From the NCBI GenBank assembly GCA_943788135.1, contig CALSPC010000007.1:124001-188000 (forward strand): a stretch of 64,000 bases of DNA, given 5' to 3'. The notes under the pieces are model-generated. The model was not told the origin of the DNA and did no database searches. It saw only the letters and a program-made list of their open reading frames with translations. The stretch's first letter is position 1. Each line of letters starts with the position of its first letter. Positions 9,270-16,849 of this stretch are shown here, piece after piece. Source of the stretch: an uncultured Paracoccaceae bacterium (GTDB lineage: Bacteria > Bacteroidota > Bacteroidia > Flavobacteriales > Flavobacteriaceae). Made by a program: the position numbers and the translations under genes.

Positions 9270-9300
9270 TTTGTATAAAACACGAAATACTATACATTTG
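9270..9300 (+). promoter_or_regulatory. Promoter of tRNA-His
   Basis: TTTG (9270-9273) and TACATTTG (9293-9300) are separated by 19 bases, a full match to the Bacteroidota -33/-7 consensus. Transcription should begin around 9307, about 20 bases before the mature tRNA 5' end. Confidence 0.75.
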
Positions 9301-9325
9301 CAGTCGCATTATTACAATGCCAAAC

Positions 9326-9400
9326 GGTGGTTGTAGCTCAGTTGGTTAGAGCATTGGTTTGTGGTACCAAGGGTCGCCGGTTCGAATCCGGTCTTCCACC
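9326..9400 (+). tRNA. tRNA-His (anticodon GTG)
   Basis: The cloverleaf folds with D-stem GCTC/GAGC (9336-9339, 9349-9352) and a perfect anticodon stem TTGGT/ACCAA. The anticodon GTG is at 9361-9363 and the T-loop is TTCGAAT. G9326 is the extra G-1 that pairs with C73 at 9400, as expected for tRNA-His. CCA is not encoded as such. The acceptor stem pairs at positions 1-4 and 7, but positions 5 and 6 show two adjacent T-T oppositions (9331/9395 and 9332/9394). A good promoter precedes it and a strong terminator follows. Confidence 0.93.
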
Positions 9401-9410
9401 CAAAAAGTAA

Positions 9411-9441
9411 AAGCTTCTCTATTTTTAGAGAAGCTTTTTTT
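9411..9441 (+). terminator. Rho-independent terminator of tRNA-His
   Basis: A ten-base stem, AAGCTTCTCT paired with AGAGAAGCTT, closes a short T-rich loop and is followed by seven T residues. It lies 10 bases past the tRNA. An A-run on its left side may let it also end transcription of the convergent M28 peptidase gene. Confidence 0.88.
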
Positions 9442-9463
9442 GTACACTTATTGGTTGTAAAAT

Positions 9464-10966
9464 TTACTCTACAGCTTTATCTACTTGTACAGCATCAGCT
9501 CTATTTGCTAATGCCCAAGCCGTATGAAACACCAAACGTGTTCTATTTTCTAGAAGATCATATTCGATTTTATCAGGCGTATCCGTTGCTTTGTGGTAAT
9601 CGTCATGAGTACCATTAAAATAAAATATAATTGGAATATTATTTTTAGCAAAGTTGTAGTGATCCGAACGGTAGTAGAAACGGTTGGGATCATTTTCATC
9701 GTTATAGGTGTAGTCTAATTCGATGTTTGTATATGTTGAATTCATTTCCTCTGAAATGTTGTGTAATTCGGTACTAAGTTTATCGCTACCAATGAGGTAG
9801 ATATAATTGCGTTTTCCTTCCAAACGTTTTGGGTCTGTTCGTCCAATCATATCAATATTTAGATTAGAAACGGTTTGTGTTAAGGGCACAATTGGATCAT
9901 AATCTGTATAGTACTGAGAGCCTAATAATCCTTTTTCTTCTCCAGTAACGTGTAAAAATATAATAGAACGTTTTGGTCCATGACCGTTGTCTTGAGCGGC
10001 TTTAAACGCTTCTGCAATTTCTAAAATAGCCACAGTTCCTGAACCGTCGTCATCAGCACCATTAAAAACTTCACCATCATGCATACCCACATGATCTAAA
10101 TGTGCTGAAAGAATAATATATTCATTTGGTTTTTCACTCCCTTTAATCATGGCTGCAACATTTTCTGATATAAGGGGTTTACTAACTTGCTTAAAATCAA
10201 TTGCAATAGAAGAGGCATTTAATAAATTTGTCCCCATTGCTTCGCTCACAAGAAAACCAAACATTGTATTATCATTAACATCTAAGGCCAAATTACTTTC
10301 ACCACCGCTTTCGTCACGCCTTTTGTAATACGAAGCATAACGTTGAAATAACGATTCGTTTATTAAAAAGAACGCTTTAGCGCCTTGCGCTTTTGCTGCA
10401 TCACGTTTCGAACTTATTTCTTGACGGCCATTAGACCACTTAGAATATTTTTTAGTACCACTTATGCCATAGATGCCTAACGAATCCTTTGGTTCTCCGG
10501 CCATGGCAACCACAATTTTTCCACGTACGTCAATATCGCTATAGTCATTGTATCGTGTGTCGTTTATTCCATATCCAACACTAACAATTTCAGAGGCATT
10601 TAGCACGTTTGATGCCGCATCAGTAATACTAATGAAATCAGTGTAATATTCAAATTGATTATCGGCAATAGTTATTGAGACCTCCGGTGTTTTTACGATA
10701 ACTAAGGGTACGTTTTGAAAGTAATCTCCATCATCCTTAGCAGCGGATACTTCCATTGCGGTATATTTATTTTTTAAATACGTAATAGCCATTTTTTGGC
10801 CTTTTTCACCAGTTTCTCTACCTTCAAATTCATCTGAAGCATAGATGTATAACTTTTCTTTTAATTCGTCTGCAGTAATGCTAGATGCATAGGTTTCTTG
10901 TAGTTGTGCCTGTCCGCTACATAGATTAGCAATTACGAGCAGTGCAACAGTAAATTTGAGTTTCAT
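9464..10966 (-). CDS. M28 family metallopeptidase, exported
   Basis: A 500-residue protein starting with a signal peptide (residues 1-18, ending near CSG/QAQ). A protease-associated-type insert follows, around residues 130-260. The zinc aminopeptidase domain has SAHLDHVGMHDG (first His and Asp), GADDDGSG (bridging Asp), TGEEKGLLGS (Glu pair), NIDMIGR and a late SDHYNFA histidine. All expected M28 ligands appear present. Such enzymes trim N-terminal residues from peptides in the periplasm or outside the cell. The gene is monocistronic and faces the tRNA-His terminator. Confidence 0.92.
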   Translation of the reverse strand: MKLKFTVALLVIANLCSGQAQLQETYASSITADELKEKLYIYASDEFEGRETGEKGQKMAITYLKNKYTAMEVSAAKDDGDYFQNVPLVIVKTPEVSITIADNQFEYYTDFISITDAASNVLNASEIVSVGYGINDTRYNDYSDIDVRGKIVVAMAGEPKDSLGIYGISGTKKYSKWSNGRQEISSKRDAAKAQGAKAFFLINESLFQRYASYYKRRDESGGESNLALDVNDNTMFGFLVSEAMGTNLLNASSIAIDFKQVSKPLISENVAAMIKGSEKPNEYIILSAHLDHVGMHDGEVFNGADDDGSGTVAILEIAEAFKAAQDNGHGPKRSIIFLHVTGEEKGLLGSQYYTDYDPIVPLTQTVSNLNIDMIGRTDPKRLEGKRNYIYLIGSDKLSTELHNISEEMNSTYTNIELDYTYNDENDPNRFYYRSDHYNFAKNNIPIIFYFNGTHDDYHKATDTPDKIEYDLLENRTRLVFHTAWALANRADAVQVDKAVE

Positions 10967-11332
10967 AAGCGTAGAGTTTTAAAATGTGTAATTATCCCAC
11001 GATATTACAACAAATAACGGAATCACTAATTATTTTTAATAATTTTTATGAGTTAAAACTGATATTTTTAGGGTATAAGATTCGAAAAAACAGCACAAAC
11101 CGCCTTATTTTTTGAGTTTTCAATACTTTTTAAAATTATTTTTGTTTAACAAATACTATATTCATTTTAACAAAAACAAAACATAAAATATTTTCATGAA
11201 CTACAATACTATATTACATAAATGTTTAGTTAAAAAGTTGAATATTAATTCATGTTTGTTTTTGTTTTATAGTTCAAGTAAAATTATTAAACACTTTCAT
11301 ACAGCTTTAAGTTTCATATCTGTTAAAGACTT
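10967..11332. other. Non-coding region between M28 peptidase and barrel gene
   Basis: This AT-rich stretch holds the 5' flank of the M28 gene and the upstream region of the next barrel gene. I see no convincing gene. A 67-codon open frame (11196-11399) lies across the promoter of the following gene and has unusual composition, so it is not accepted. An AT-rich TTTGTTTAACAAA palindrome lies near 11141-11153. Confidence 0.5.
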
Positions 11333-11361
11333 TGTTTTTATCACTTTATACAATACATTTG
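11333..11361 (+). promoter_or_regulatory. Promoter of the small barrel gene
   Basis: TTG (11333-11335) lies 18 bases upstream of TACATTTG (11354-11361), matching the Bacteroidota -33/-7 pair. The start codon of the outer-membrane protein follows 34 bases later. Confidence 0.7.
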
Positions 11362-11395
11362 CCGAACTATTAATCATAAAAAACTCAAAACTATT

Positions 11396-11899
11396 ATGAA
11401 AAAATTATTTTTAACAGCTATTGCTGTAGTTACCTTAACAACTGTTAATGCACAAACTGATCAAGGAAGTTTTCTAATTGAAACTAACATTGCCAATCAA
11501 ATGGTAGGAACCACATCATTTTCATTTAATTCTGTTGATGGCGAATCCAATTATGGGATAGGAGTTGATGGAGGTTACTTTATAGTAGATGATCTTGCAA
11601 TCAAAGTTGGATTAGGTTTTGCTGGAGAGTCCGAAACTGATTCTAGTATTTTTTCGTACCGCATAGGGGCAAAATATTATCTTTTAGGTAACATCCCCTT
11701 AACTGTAGATTACACAGGAGCATCAATAAAAGACTTTGATGAAAATCCTTCTTGGATAGGATTAGGAGCTGGTTATGCTATTTTCTTAGGTTCTAATGTT
11801 TCTGTCGAACCAGGATTACGTTATAATTTAACGGCAAACAAAGATTTTACAGAAGAAAATGTTTTCCAATTTAATATTGGGTTTGCATTACATTTCTAA
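11396..11899 (+). CDS. Outer-membrane beta-barrel protein, small
   Basis: This 167-residue exported protein has a signal peptide, MKKLFLTAIAVVTLTTVNAQ, with likely cleavage before or after the Gln. The mature part shows alternating hydrophobic/polar strands with glycine-rich turns (GIGVDGGYFIVDDLAIKVG, GLGAGYAIF). It ends in an aromatic residue within NIGFALHF, the usual insertion signal of an outer-membrane barrel. It resembles eight-stranded OmpA/OmpW-like barrels. The ligand or role is unknown. It has its own promoter and terminator. Confidence 0.8.
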   Translation: MKKLFLTAIAVVTLTTVNAQTDQGSFLIETNIANQMVGTTSFSFNSVDGESNYGIGVDGGYFIVDDLAIKVGLGFAGESETDSSIFSYRIGAKYYLLGNIPLTVDYTGASIKDFDENPSWIGLGAGYAIFLGSNVSVEPGLRYNLTANKDFTEENVFQFNIGFALHF

Positions 11900-11915
11900 T
11901 CATTTTCTATGTATT

Positions 11916-11948
11916 AAAAAAGAGGAAGCATTGCTTCCTCTTTTTTTT
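11916..11948 (+). terminator. Rho-independent terminator of the small barrel gene
   Basis: An A-rich left arm with AGAGGAAGCA pairs with TGCTTCCTCT, followed by eight T residues. It starts 16 bases after the stop codon. The symmetrical A- and T-runs would allow termination in either direction. Confidence 0.88.
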
Positions 11949-12212
11949 GTAACATCTGCTGTATTCTAAATAGATCATGAACTTATTTTGACAAGTTAAA
12001 CAAGTATATTTTTATAAAACATGCACACATAATTATTAAATCAGTAGTTAATTCATAGGGTTTTATTTTAATAAATTTAGTTATAAATAAAAAAATAACA
12101 CTTTTTTTTCTCAATAAAAAGCTATAAACTGTGCTTTTTTAACGATAAAGTGCAGAAAATGTATTTTTTTTGTTTAATATTGCAGTATTAATAATAAACA
12201 AAAACAAAAATT
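11949..12212. other. Upstream region of the porin gene, no gene seen
   Basis: This is a very AT-rich spacer with no open frame worth calling. TAATATTG at 12175-12182 resembles the -7 element TAnnTTTG with one mismatch and ends 30 bases before the porin start, so it is a candidate promoter. No -33 TTG lies at the expected distance. Confidence 0.4.
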
Positions 12213-13226
12213 ATGAAAAAATTATTAACTATTTTAACTTTTGCTGTCGTTGGTTTTGCTTACGCACAGGAAGAAGCCTCTAAACTAAATGTTTCGGGTT
12301 CTGTTGATGCTTATTTTAGATCAAATTTATCATCTTCTAATGATGGAGATGCAAATACAGTACTAGGCACTCAAGGCGATTTTAGTGCGTTTAACAATGA
12401 TTCTGGTTTTTCTTTAGGATTAGCTAATGTGACTTTGTCTTATGAAGGCGAAAAAGTTGGTTTTATTGCTGATTTGGCTGTAGGACAAAGAGCTGATCAG
12501 TACAATGGTGACGGAGCTATTGTTAATGAAGCTTACATGTACTGGAATGTTTCTGAGAAAACAACGTTACAAATGGGACGCTTTAACAGCTGGATGGGAT
12601 ATGAAGAACTATCTGCTGCTAATAACTTTCATTATAGTATGTCTCATATGTTTACCTATTCTGCAAGAAACTTTAACGGTTTAGTTGCTAGATTCGATCT
12701 TGGTAACGATTTTGGATTAGGTTTAGGACTTATGAATCCTGTAAATGTAATCGAAGGAAATCAAAATAACAATGGAGCTTATTCTATTGCTGCTGGTCTT
12801 TGGAAAGGAAATACTTCTATATCTTTTGCATCTAGCCAAGAAACTTCATACATAGATTTTAAAACAGCATTTAAAGTTTCTGAGTCATTCAATGTTGCTT
12901 TAAACGCGCACATTGCTGATTATGAAGAAAATCCTCAAGCTTATCAGCCAGGAAGTGGTTTTACGTCTATTTCTGCTTACCCACAAATCAAGTCTTCTGA
13001 TTCTATGACATGGGGTATGCGTTTAGAATACATTACGTTTGAAGATTTTGCTAATGATTTATCGGTATTCACTCCGACACTGACTGCTAATTATACTGTT
13101 GGTGCTTTAACAATCATACCAGAATTAAGATTAGATTCTGCTAGCGAAGATGTTTTCACTGATAATGATGGTGAAGCTGCTGGTGGTTTAACTGCTTTTA
13201 CATTAGGTGCTGTGTATAGCTTCTAA
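12213..13226 (+). CDS. Putative beta-barrel porin, OmpL-like (BBP2-type)
   Basis: A 337-residue exported protein with signal peptide MKKLLTILTFAVVGFAYAQ. Many amphipathic strands follow (SGSVDAYFRSNL, FGLGLGLMNPVN, WGMRLEYITF), ending in the aromatic-terminated TLGAVYSF, as expected for an outer-membrane barrel. Conserved features such as ANVTLSYEGEKVGF and the NEAYMYWNVS segment fit the OmpL-like porin-2 family found in Bacteroidota. It probably forms a diffusion pore, but its substrate is unknown. It is monocistronic and ends in a strong hairpin. Confidence 0.82.
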   Translation: MKKLLTILTFAVVGFAYAQEEASKLNVSGSVDAYFRSNLSSSNDGDANTVLGTQGDFSAFNNDSGFSLGLANVTLSYEGEKVGFIADLAVGQRADQYNGDGAIVNEAYMYWNVSEKTTLQMGRFNSWMGYEELSAANNFHYSMSHMFTYSARNFNGLVARFDLGNDFGLGLGLMNPVNVIEGNQNNNGAYSIAAGLWKGNTSISFASSQETSYIDFKTAFKVSESFNVALNAHIADYEENPQAYQPGSGFTSISAYPQIKSSDSMTWGMRLEYITFEDFANDLSVFTPTLTANYTVGALTIIPELRLDSASEDVFTDNDGEAAGGLTAFTLGAVYSF

Positions 13227-13250
13227 GAATTTAGAGTTGATATTAAATTT

Positions 13251-13280
13251 AAAAAGGAGCCATTTGGCTCCTTTTTTTTT
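13251..13280 (+). terminator. Rho-independent terminator of the porin gene
   Basis: AAGGAGCC and GGCTCCTT form the stem around a three-base loop. It is preceded by an A-run and followed by eight T residues. It lies 24 bases after the porin stop. Confidence 0.88.
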
Positions 13281-13291
13281 CATAACTTTTG

Positions 13292-13299
13292 TATTTTTG
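13292..13299 (+). promoter_or_regulatory. Candidate -7 element for aroQ
   Basis: TATTTTTG matches TAnnTTTG. A TTTG lies at 13263-13266, 25 bases upstream, which is longer than usual. The aroQ start is 92 bases downstream. The motif sits just after the porin terminator, where a new promoter is expected. Confidence 0.4.
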
Positions 13300-13391
13300 T
13301 CACTTGAGACGAGCATACTTAAATTATTATCTTCTTTCTGAATGACTAATAGCGAAAAGCATGTGTTTTTCAAAATAATAGATATAGTCAT

Positions 13392-13856
13392 ATGAAAAAA
13401 ATCATGATCATTAACGGTCCTAATTTGAATTTATTAGGCAAACGTGAACCTGGAATTTACGGTTCACAATCATTCGAAGACTTTTATATGGAGTTAAAAG
13501 CCAAATATGAAACCTTTGAATTATCTTATTTTCACTCCAACATAGAAGGGGAGTTGATCGATAAAATACAAGAGGTTGGGTTTTCTTATGATGGCATTAT
13601 ATTAAATGCTGCGGCTTACACCCATACTTCTGTTGGTATAGGTGACGCCATCAAAGCCATTGAAACCCCTGTCATTGAAGTACACATTTCCAATACGTTT
13701 TCTAGAGAGGAATTCAGACATCAGTCCTATATATCTCCTAACGCTAAAGGCGTTATTCTAGGGTTTGGTCTGCAAAGTTACGAACTCGCCCTTACAAAGT
13801 TTCAAATAACAAAAAAGACGACCCTTTCAGACCGTCTTTATAATTATATATGTTGA
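13392..13856 (+). CDS. aroQ: 3-dehydroquinate dehydratase, type II
   Basis: A 154-residue type II dehydroquinase of the shikimate pathway, which converts 3-dehydroquinate to 3-dehydroshikimate. It begins with INGPNLNLLGKREPGIYG, in which Tyr23 is the catalytic base. Later come SNIEGELID, ILNAAAYTHTS and the histidine in EVHISN (near 97). Length slightly exceeds the usual 140-150 residues. The extra C-terminal tail KKTTLSDRLYNYIC is encoded by DNA that also forms a terminator hairpin. The stop is only 2 bases from the convergent lpdA stop. Confidence 0.95.
   Translation: MKKIMIINGPNLNLLGKREPGIYGSQSFEDFYMELKAKYETFELSYFHSNIEGELIDKIQEVGFSYDGIILNAAAYTHTSVGIGDAIKAIETPVIEVHISNTFSREEFRHQSYISPNAKGVILGFGLQSYELALTKFQITKKTTLSDRLYNYIC
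13812..13840 (-). terminator. Terminator of lpdA lying inside the aroQ coding sequence
   Basis: AAAGACG (13815-13821) and CGTCTTT (13834-13840) form a seven-base stem. On the minus strand the hairpin is followed by six T residues (13817-13812), so it fits the end of the lpdA transcript. The stem and T-run fall within the last 15 codons of aroQ on the opposite strand. Confidence 0.7.
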
Positions 13857-13858
13857 GC

Positions 13859-15235
13859 TTATATGTGAATCACTTCGTCATAAGCATCCGCCACCGCTTC
13901 CATCACTGCCTCACTCATTGTAGGGTGTGGATGAATGGTTTTTAGCACTTCATGCCCAGTGGTTTCTAATTTTCGACCTAAAACAGCTTCTGCAATCATA
14001 TCGGTTACTCCAGCACCAATCATATGACAGCCTAACCATTCGCCGTACTTAGCATCAAAGATAACTTTTACAAATCCATCTTTGTGACCTCCAGCACTCG
14101 CTTTTCCTGATGCTGAAAACGGAAATTTACCAACTTTAATGTCAATTCCTTTATCTTTTGCTTGTGCTTCTGTGAGTCCAACACTTGCTATCTCTGGCGT
14201 ACAATACGTACATCCCGGAATGTTACCATAATCTATAGCTTCGACATGTTGACCTGCAATTTTCTCAACACACAAAATACCTTCTGCTGAAGCAACGTGA
14301 GCTAGGGCAGGACCAGGAGTCACATCGCCAATAGCGTAATAGCCAGGAATATTAGTTTGATAAAAGTCGTTTACTAAAATTTTATCTCTATCGGTTACAA
14401 TCCCAACGTCTTCTAAGCCGATGTTTTCAATATTAGTTTTAATTCCCACTGCAGATAAAACTAGATCAGCTTCTAATACCTCTTCCCCTTTTTTGGTTTT
14501 TATTGTGGCTTTAATGCCTTTTCCAGAAGTGTCTACAGAAGTCACTTCAGTAGATGTTAGTACTTTTATACCACTTTTCTTAAACGATCGTTCGAGTTGC
14601 TTAGAGACCTCTTCATCTTCTACAGGAACAATTCGAGGTAAATATTCTACAACAGTTACATCTGTACCCATAGAATTATAGAAATATGCAAACTCAACAC
14701 CAATAGCACCAGAGCCTACAATAACTATTTTCTTAGGTTGTTTCTCTAAGGTCATTGCTTTTCGGTAGCCAATTACTTTTTTGCCATCTTGAGGTAAACT
14801 TGGTAATTCACGTGATCGTGCACCCGTAGCTATGATAATATGATCGGCAGTGTATTCTGTTCCCTCAACATCCACTTTTTTTCCTGGTTTTAATGTTCCA
14901 TATCCAGAAATGATATCGATTTTATTTTTTTTCATTAAAAACTGAACGCCTTTACTCATGCCTTCAGCAACATTTCGACTGCGGTTGACAACAGCATCAA
15001 AATCTTTGTCAAATTCTTTTACGGTTAAACCATAATCATCGGCATGTTTAAGGTATTCAAAAACTTGTGCAGATTTTAAAAGCGCCTTAGTAGGAATACA
15101 TCCCCAATTTAAGCACACACCTCCTAAGCTTTCCTTTTCAATTACGGCCGTTTTAAGCCCCAGTTGTGAAGCTCTAATCGCAGTAACGTAACCTCCTGGA
15201 CCACTTCCTAAAACAATAACATCGTATTTACTCAT
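13859..15235 (-). CDS. lpdA: Dihydrolipoyl dehydrogenase
   Basis: This 458-residue FAD disulfide oxidoreductase has GSGPGGYVTAIRA at residues 10-22 (FAD site). The redox-active pair is GGVCLNWGCIPTK (Cys41, Cys46). The NAD-binding stretch is GSGAIGVEFAYF, and the C-terminal catalytic motif is HPHPTMSE. It is the E3 subunit that reoxidises lipoamide in 2-oxoacid dehydrogenase complexes and the glycine cleavage system. A fused E1 component is encoded elsewhere in the window (28776-31188), and the two may share a complex. It has its own TAnnTTTG element and is not in an operon. Confidence 0.95.
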   Translation of the reverse strand: MSKYDVIVLGSGPGGYVTAIRASQLGLKTAVIEKESLGGVCLNWGCIPTKALLKSAQVFEYLKHADDYGLTVKEFDKDFDAVVNRSRNVAEGMSKGVQFLMKKNKIDIISGYGTLKPGKKVDVEGTEYTADHIIIATGARSRELPSLPQDGKKVIGYRKAMTLEKQPKKIVIVGSGAIGVEFAYFYNSMGTDVTVVEYLPRIVPVEDEEVSKQLERSFKKSGIKVLTSTEVTSVDTSGKGIKATIKTKKGEEVLEADLVLSAVGIKTNIENIGLEDVGIVTDRDKILVNDFYQTNIPGYYAIGDVTPGPALAHVASAEGILCVEKIAGQHVEAIDYGNIPGCTYCTPEIASVGLTEAQAKDKGIDIKVGKFPFSASGKASAGGHKDGFVKVIFDAKYGEWLGCHMIGAGVTDMIAEAVLGRKLETTGHEVLKTIHPHPTMSEAVMEAVADAYDEVIHI

Positions 15236-15266
15236 AAAATCAGTATTTTGAATTGGTTTTAAAGCG

Positions 15267-15274
15267 CAAATTTA
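15267..15274 (-). promoter_or_regulatory. Candidate -7 element for lpdA
   Basis: Read on the minus strand the sequence is TAAATTTG, an exact TAnnTTTG match. It ends 31 bases before the lpdA start codon, giving a leader of roughly 25 bases. Confidence 0.5.
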
Positions 15275-15292
15275 CAAAACCTAATGGGAATA

Positions 15293-15847
15293 TTAAAGGT
15301 CTTCCGTAAAATGTGTTTTGCTTTTTTTATTTGAGAATTTTGAGGCGTTAAAATCGGTGGATTTTCCCTTTGGAATTGACAACGATTTCCAATCCGTATT
15401 TTTTATAAATTTGCCTATAAAAACTAGTTGTCCAACATGATATGCATAATGTGCCAGCTGTCTGTTTAAGGCTTCCAAAACTGTATGTCCTTGATTACGG
15501 ATGTATATAATGGTGTGTAAATCTGTTTCGCTTAATTGATTAAACGTATTAAAAAAACAATCCCATCCAGCGTTCCAATCGTCTAAAACAGCCTTTTTAC
15601 TAGTTTTTTTATTTATAAATTCCTGATCTCTATTTCGCCATGATTTTTCGCCATCTTCATGAAATAGGTTTGTCCAACGCGACAGCATATTGCCAGATAA
15701 ATGTTTCACAATCGTAGCTATTGAATTTCCTTCAGGGTTGGGTATAAAATTAATTTCTGGTTCAGAAAGTTGATCTAAAGTCTTTTCTCCTAGAGATTTA
15801 TAGTAGTTAAATTCTTTGGATATATTTTCTAAGTAAGCTAATTCCAT
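15293..15847 (-). CDS. DinB-superfamily protein (DUF1572-like)
   Basis: A 184-residue, mostly helical protein resembling DUF1572 in the DinB-like four-helix-bundle superfamily. Visible features are IATIVKHLSGNMLSRW (a histidine of the possible metal site) and a later ALNRQLAHYAYHVGQLVF with two histidines. Some members bind divalent metal or act as thiol transferases, but no reaction can be assigned. The first possible start is TTG at 15853, while ATG at 15845-15847 gives MELAYLENIS and was preferred. It follows the two msrB genes by 11 bases, probably in one transcript. Confidence 0.78.
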   Translation of the reverse strand: MELAYLENISKEFNYYKSLGEKTLDQLSEPEINFIPNPEGNSIATIVKHLSGNMLSRWTNLFHEDGEKSWRNRDQEFINKKTSKKAVLDDWNAGWDCFFNTFNQLSETDLHTIIYIRNQGHTVLEALNRQLAHYAYHVGQLVFIGKFIKNTDWKSLSIPKGKSTDFNASKFSNKKSKTHFTEDL

Positions 15848-15858
15848 TAACAAATTAA

Positions 15859-16239
15859 TTAAATAGTCTTAAACTTCAAACTTATAGAATTTACACAATA
15901 GCGTGTGCCAGTTTTTGTGGGACCATCATTAAACACATGACCTAAGTGTCCATCACAGTTTGTACACACAATTTCCGTTCGAATCATACCCAGGGTTTTG
16001 TCAGAAACATACCCTACTTTTCCTTTTATAGATTCATCGAAACTTGGCCATCCACAGTGGGCATCAAATTTTGTACTGCTTTCAAAAAGAGGTTCATTGC
16101 AACCCACACAACAGTAAGTACCGTTTTCAAAATGTAGATTATACTCACCTGAGTGTGGCATTTCAGTTCCTTTTTTTCGAAGAATACGGTATTGTTCATC
16201 CGTTAATTCTTCTTTCCATTCAATTTCCGATTTATTCAT
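15859..16239 (-). CDS. msrB: Methionine-R-sulfoxide reductase MsrB, cytoplasmic
   Basis: This 126-residue MsrB has no signal peptide. The zinc site uses CVGC (Cys44, Cys47) and CTNC (Cys92, Cys95). The catalytic cysteine is Cys115 in RYCVNS, and a likely resolving cysteine is Cys62 in HCGWPSF. MsrB reduces methionine-R-sulfoxide in proteins, normally with thioredoxin. The start overlaps the end of the upstream msrB homologue by 8 bases. The two were probably made by duplication and then adapted to different compartments. Confidence 0.95.
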   Translation of the reverse strand: MNKSEIEWKEELTDEQYRILRKKGTEMPHSGEYNLHFENGTYCCVGCNEPLFESSTKFDAHCGWPSFDESIKGKVGYVSDKTLGMIRTEIVCTNCDGHLGHVFNDGPTKTGTRYCVNSISLKFKTI

Positions 16240-16711
16240 TTTTTGCTGGTGTAAATATTAAGGCAGCGCCATTGATACAATGCCGTTTGCCTGTTGTTTC
16301 TCGCGGTCCATCATTAAACACATGCCCTAAATGCCCACCACAAACTGCACAATGCTCTTCGGTTCGTGCCATTCCAATATTGTAATCTACTGAAAATGCG
16401 ACATTACCTTTTATTTCTCTGTCAAAACTTGGCCATCCTGTACCAGAATCAAATTTATCGCTACCATTAAATAGTGGAGTATCACATCCGGCGCAACTAT
16501 AAATCCCTGGTTCATATATTTTATTCAAAGGACTCGAAAACGGGCGTTCAGTTCCCGATTCTCTTAAAACATAATATTGTAGTTCTGTGAGCTGTGTTTT
16601 CCATTCTTGATTTGTTTTGGTTACAGAAAATACTTCTTTTTTTTGTGCTTTAGTTTGACATGAAAAAAGAATACAAATTATAAAAACTGAGCTTAATTTT
16701 TTGAGTGTCAT
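16232..16711 (-). CDS. msrB: Methionine-R-sulfoxide reductase MsrB, exported lipoprotein
   Basis: A 159-residue MsrB preceded by a lipoprotein signal (FIICILFSC, lipid-modified Cys18), so it should be anchored on the periplasmic side. The zinc cysteines are Cys73/Cys76 and Cys121/Cys124, and the catalytic cysteine is Cys145 in KRHCING. The position of the usual resolving cysteine is threonine (TGWPSF, Thr91), so recycling probably differs from that of its neighbour. It is the first gene of a tight minus-strand set: msrB, msrB, DinB-like. Repair of oxidised envelope proteins is the likely role. Confidence 0.93.
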   Translation of the reverse strand: MTLKKLSSVFIICILFSCQTKAQKKEVFSVTKTNQEWKTQLTELQYYVLRESGTERPFSSPLNKIYEPGIYSCAGCDTPLFNGSDKFDSGTGWPSFDREIKGNVAFSVDYNIGMARTEEHCAVCGGHLGHVFNDGPRETTGKRHCINGAALIFTPAKNE

Positions 16712-16774
16712 GAGTAGGATTTTTAAATTTCTTTAAAAATAAGTATAAATTTAATTCGTTATATATTTTTCACA

Positions 16775-16782
16775 TAAATTTG
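16775..16782 (+). promoter_or_regulatory. Candidate -7 element for the M48 lipoprotein gene
   Basis: TAAATTTG matches TAnnTTTG and ends 67 bases before the start codon. No clear TTG lies at the -33 distance. The opposite-strand msrB start is nearby, so this is a divergent intergenic region. Confidence 0.42.
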
Positions 16783-16849
16783 TGACTGTTTGTGTAGAGT
16801 TGTGTCTTAATAAATCAGAACTACTCTTATTAATATAAATTCTTAAATA

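Noticed and set aside
9361-9618. 85-codon frame starting inside tRNA-His
   Set aside because: It runs through the tRNA and terminator into the antisense of the M28 gene, so it is a chance frame.
11196-11399. 67-codon open frame ahead of the small barrel gene
   Set aside because: It spans the promoter motif of the next gene, has low-complexity AT-rich content and no recognisable domain.
13203-13391. 62-codon minus-strand frame after the porin gene
   Set aside because: It covers the porin terminator and a promoter-like motif and lacks any known domain.
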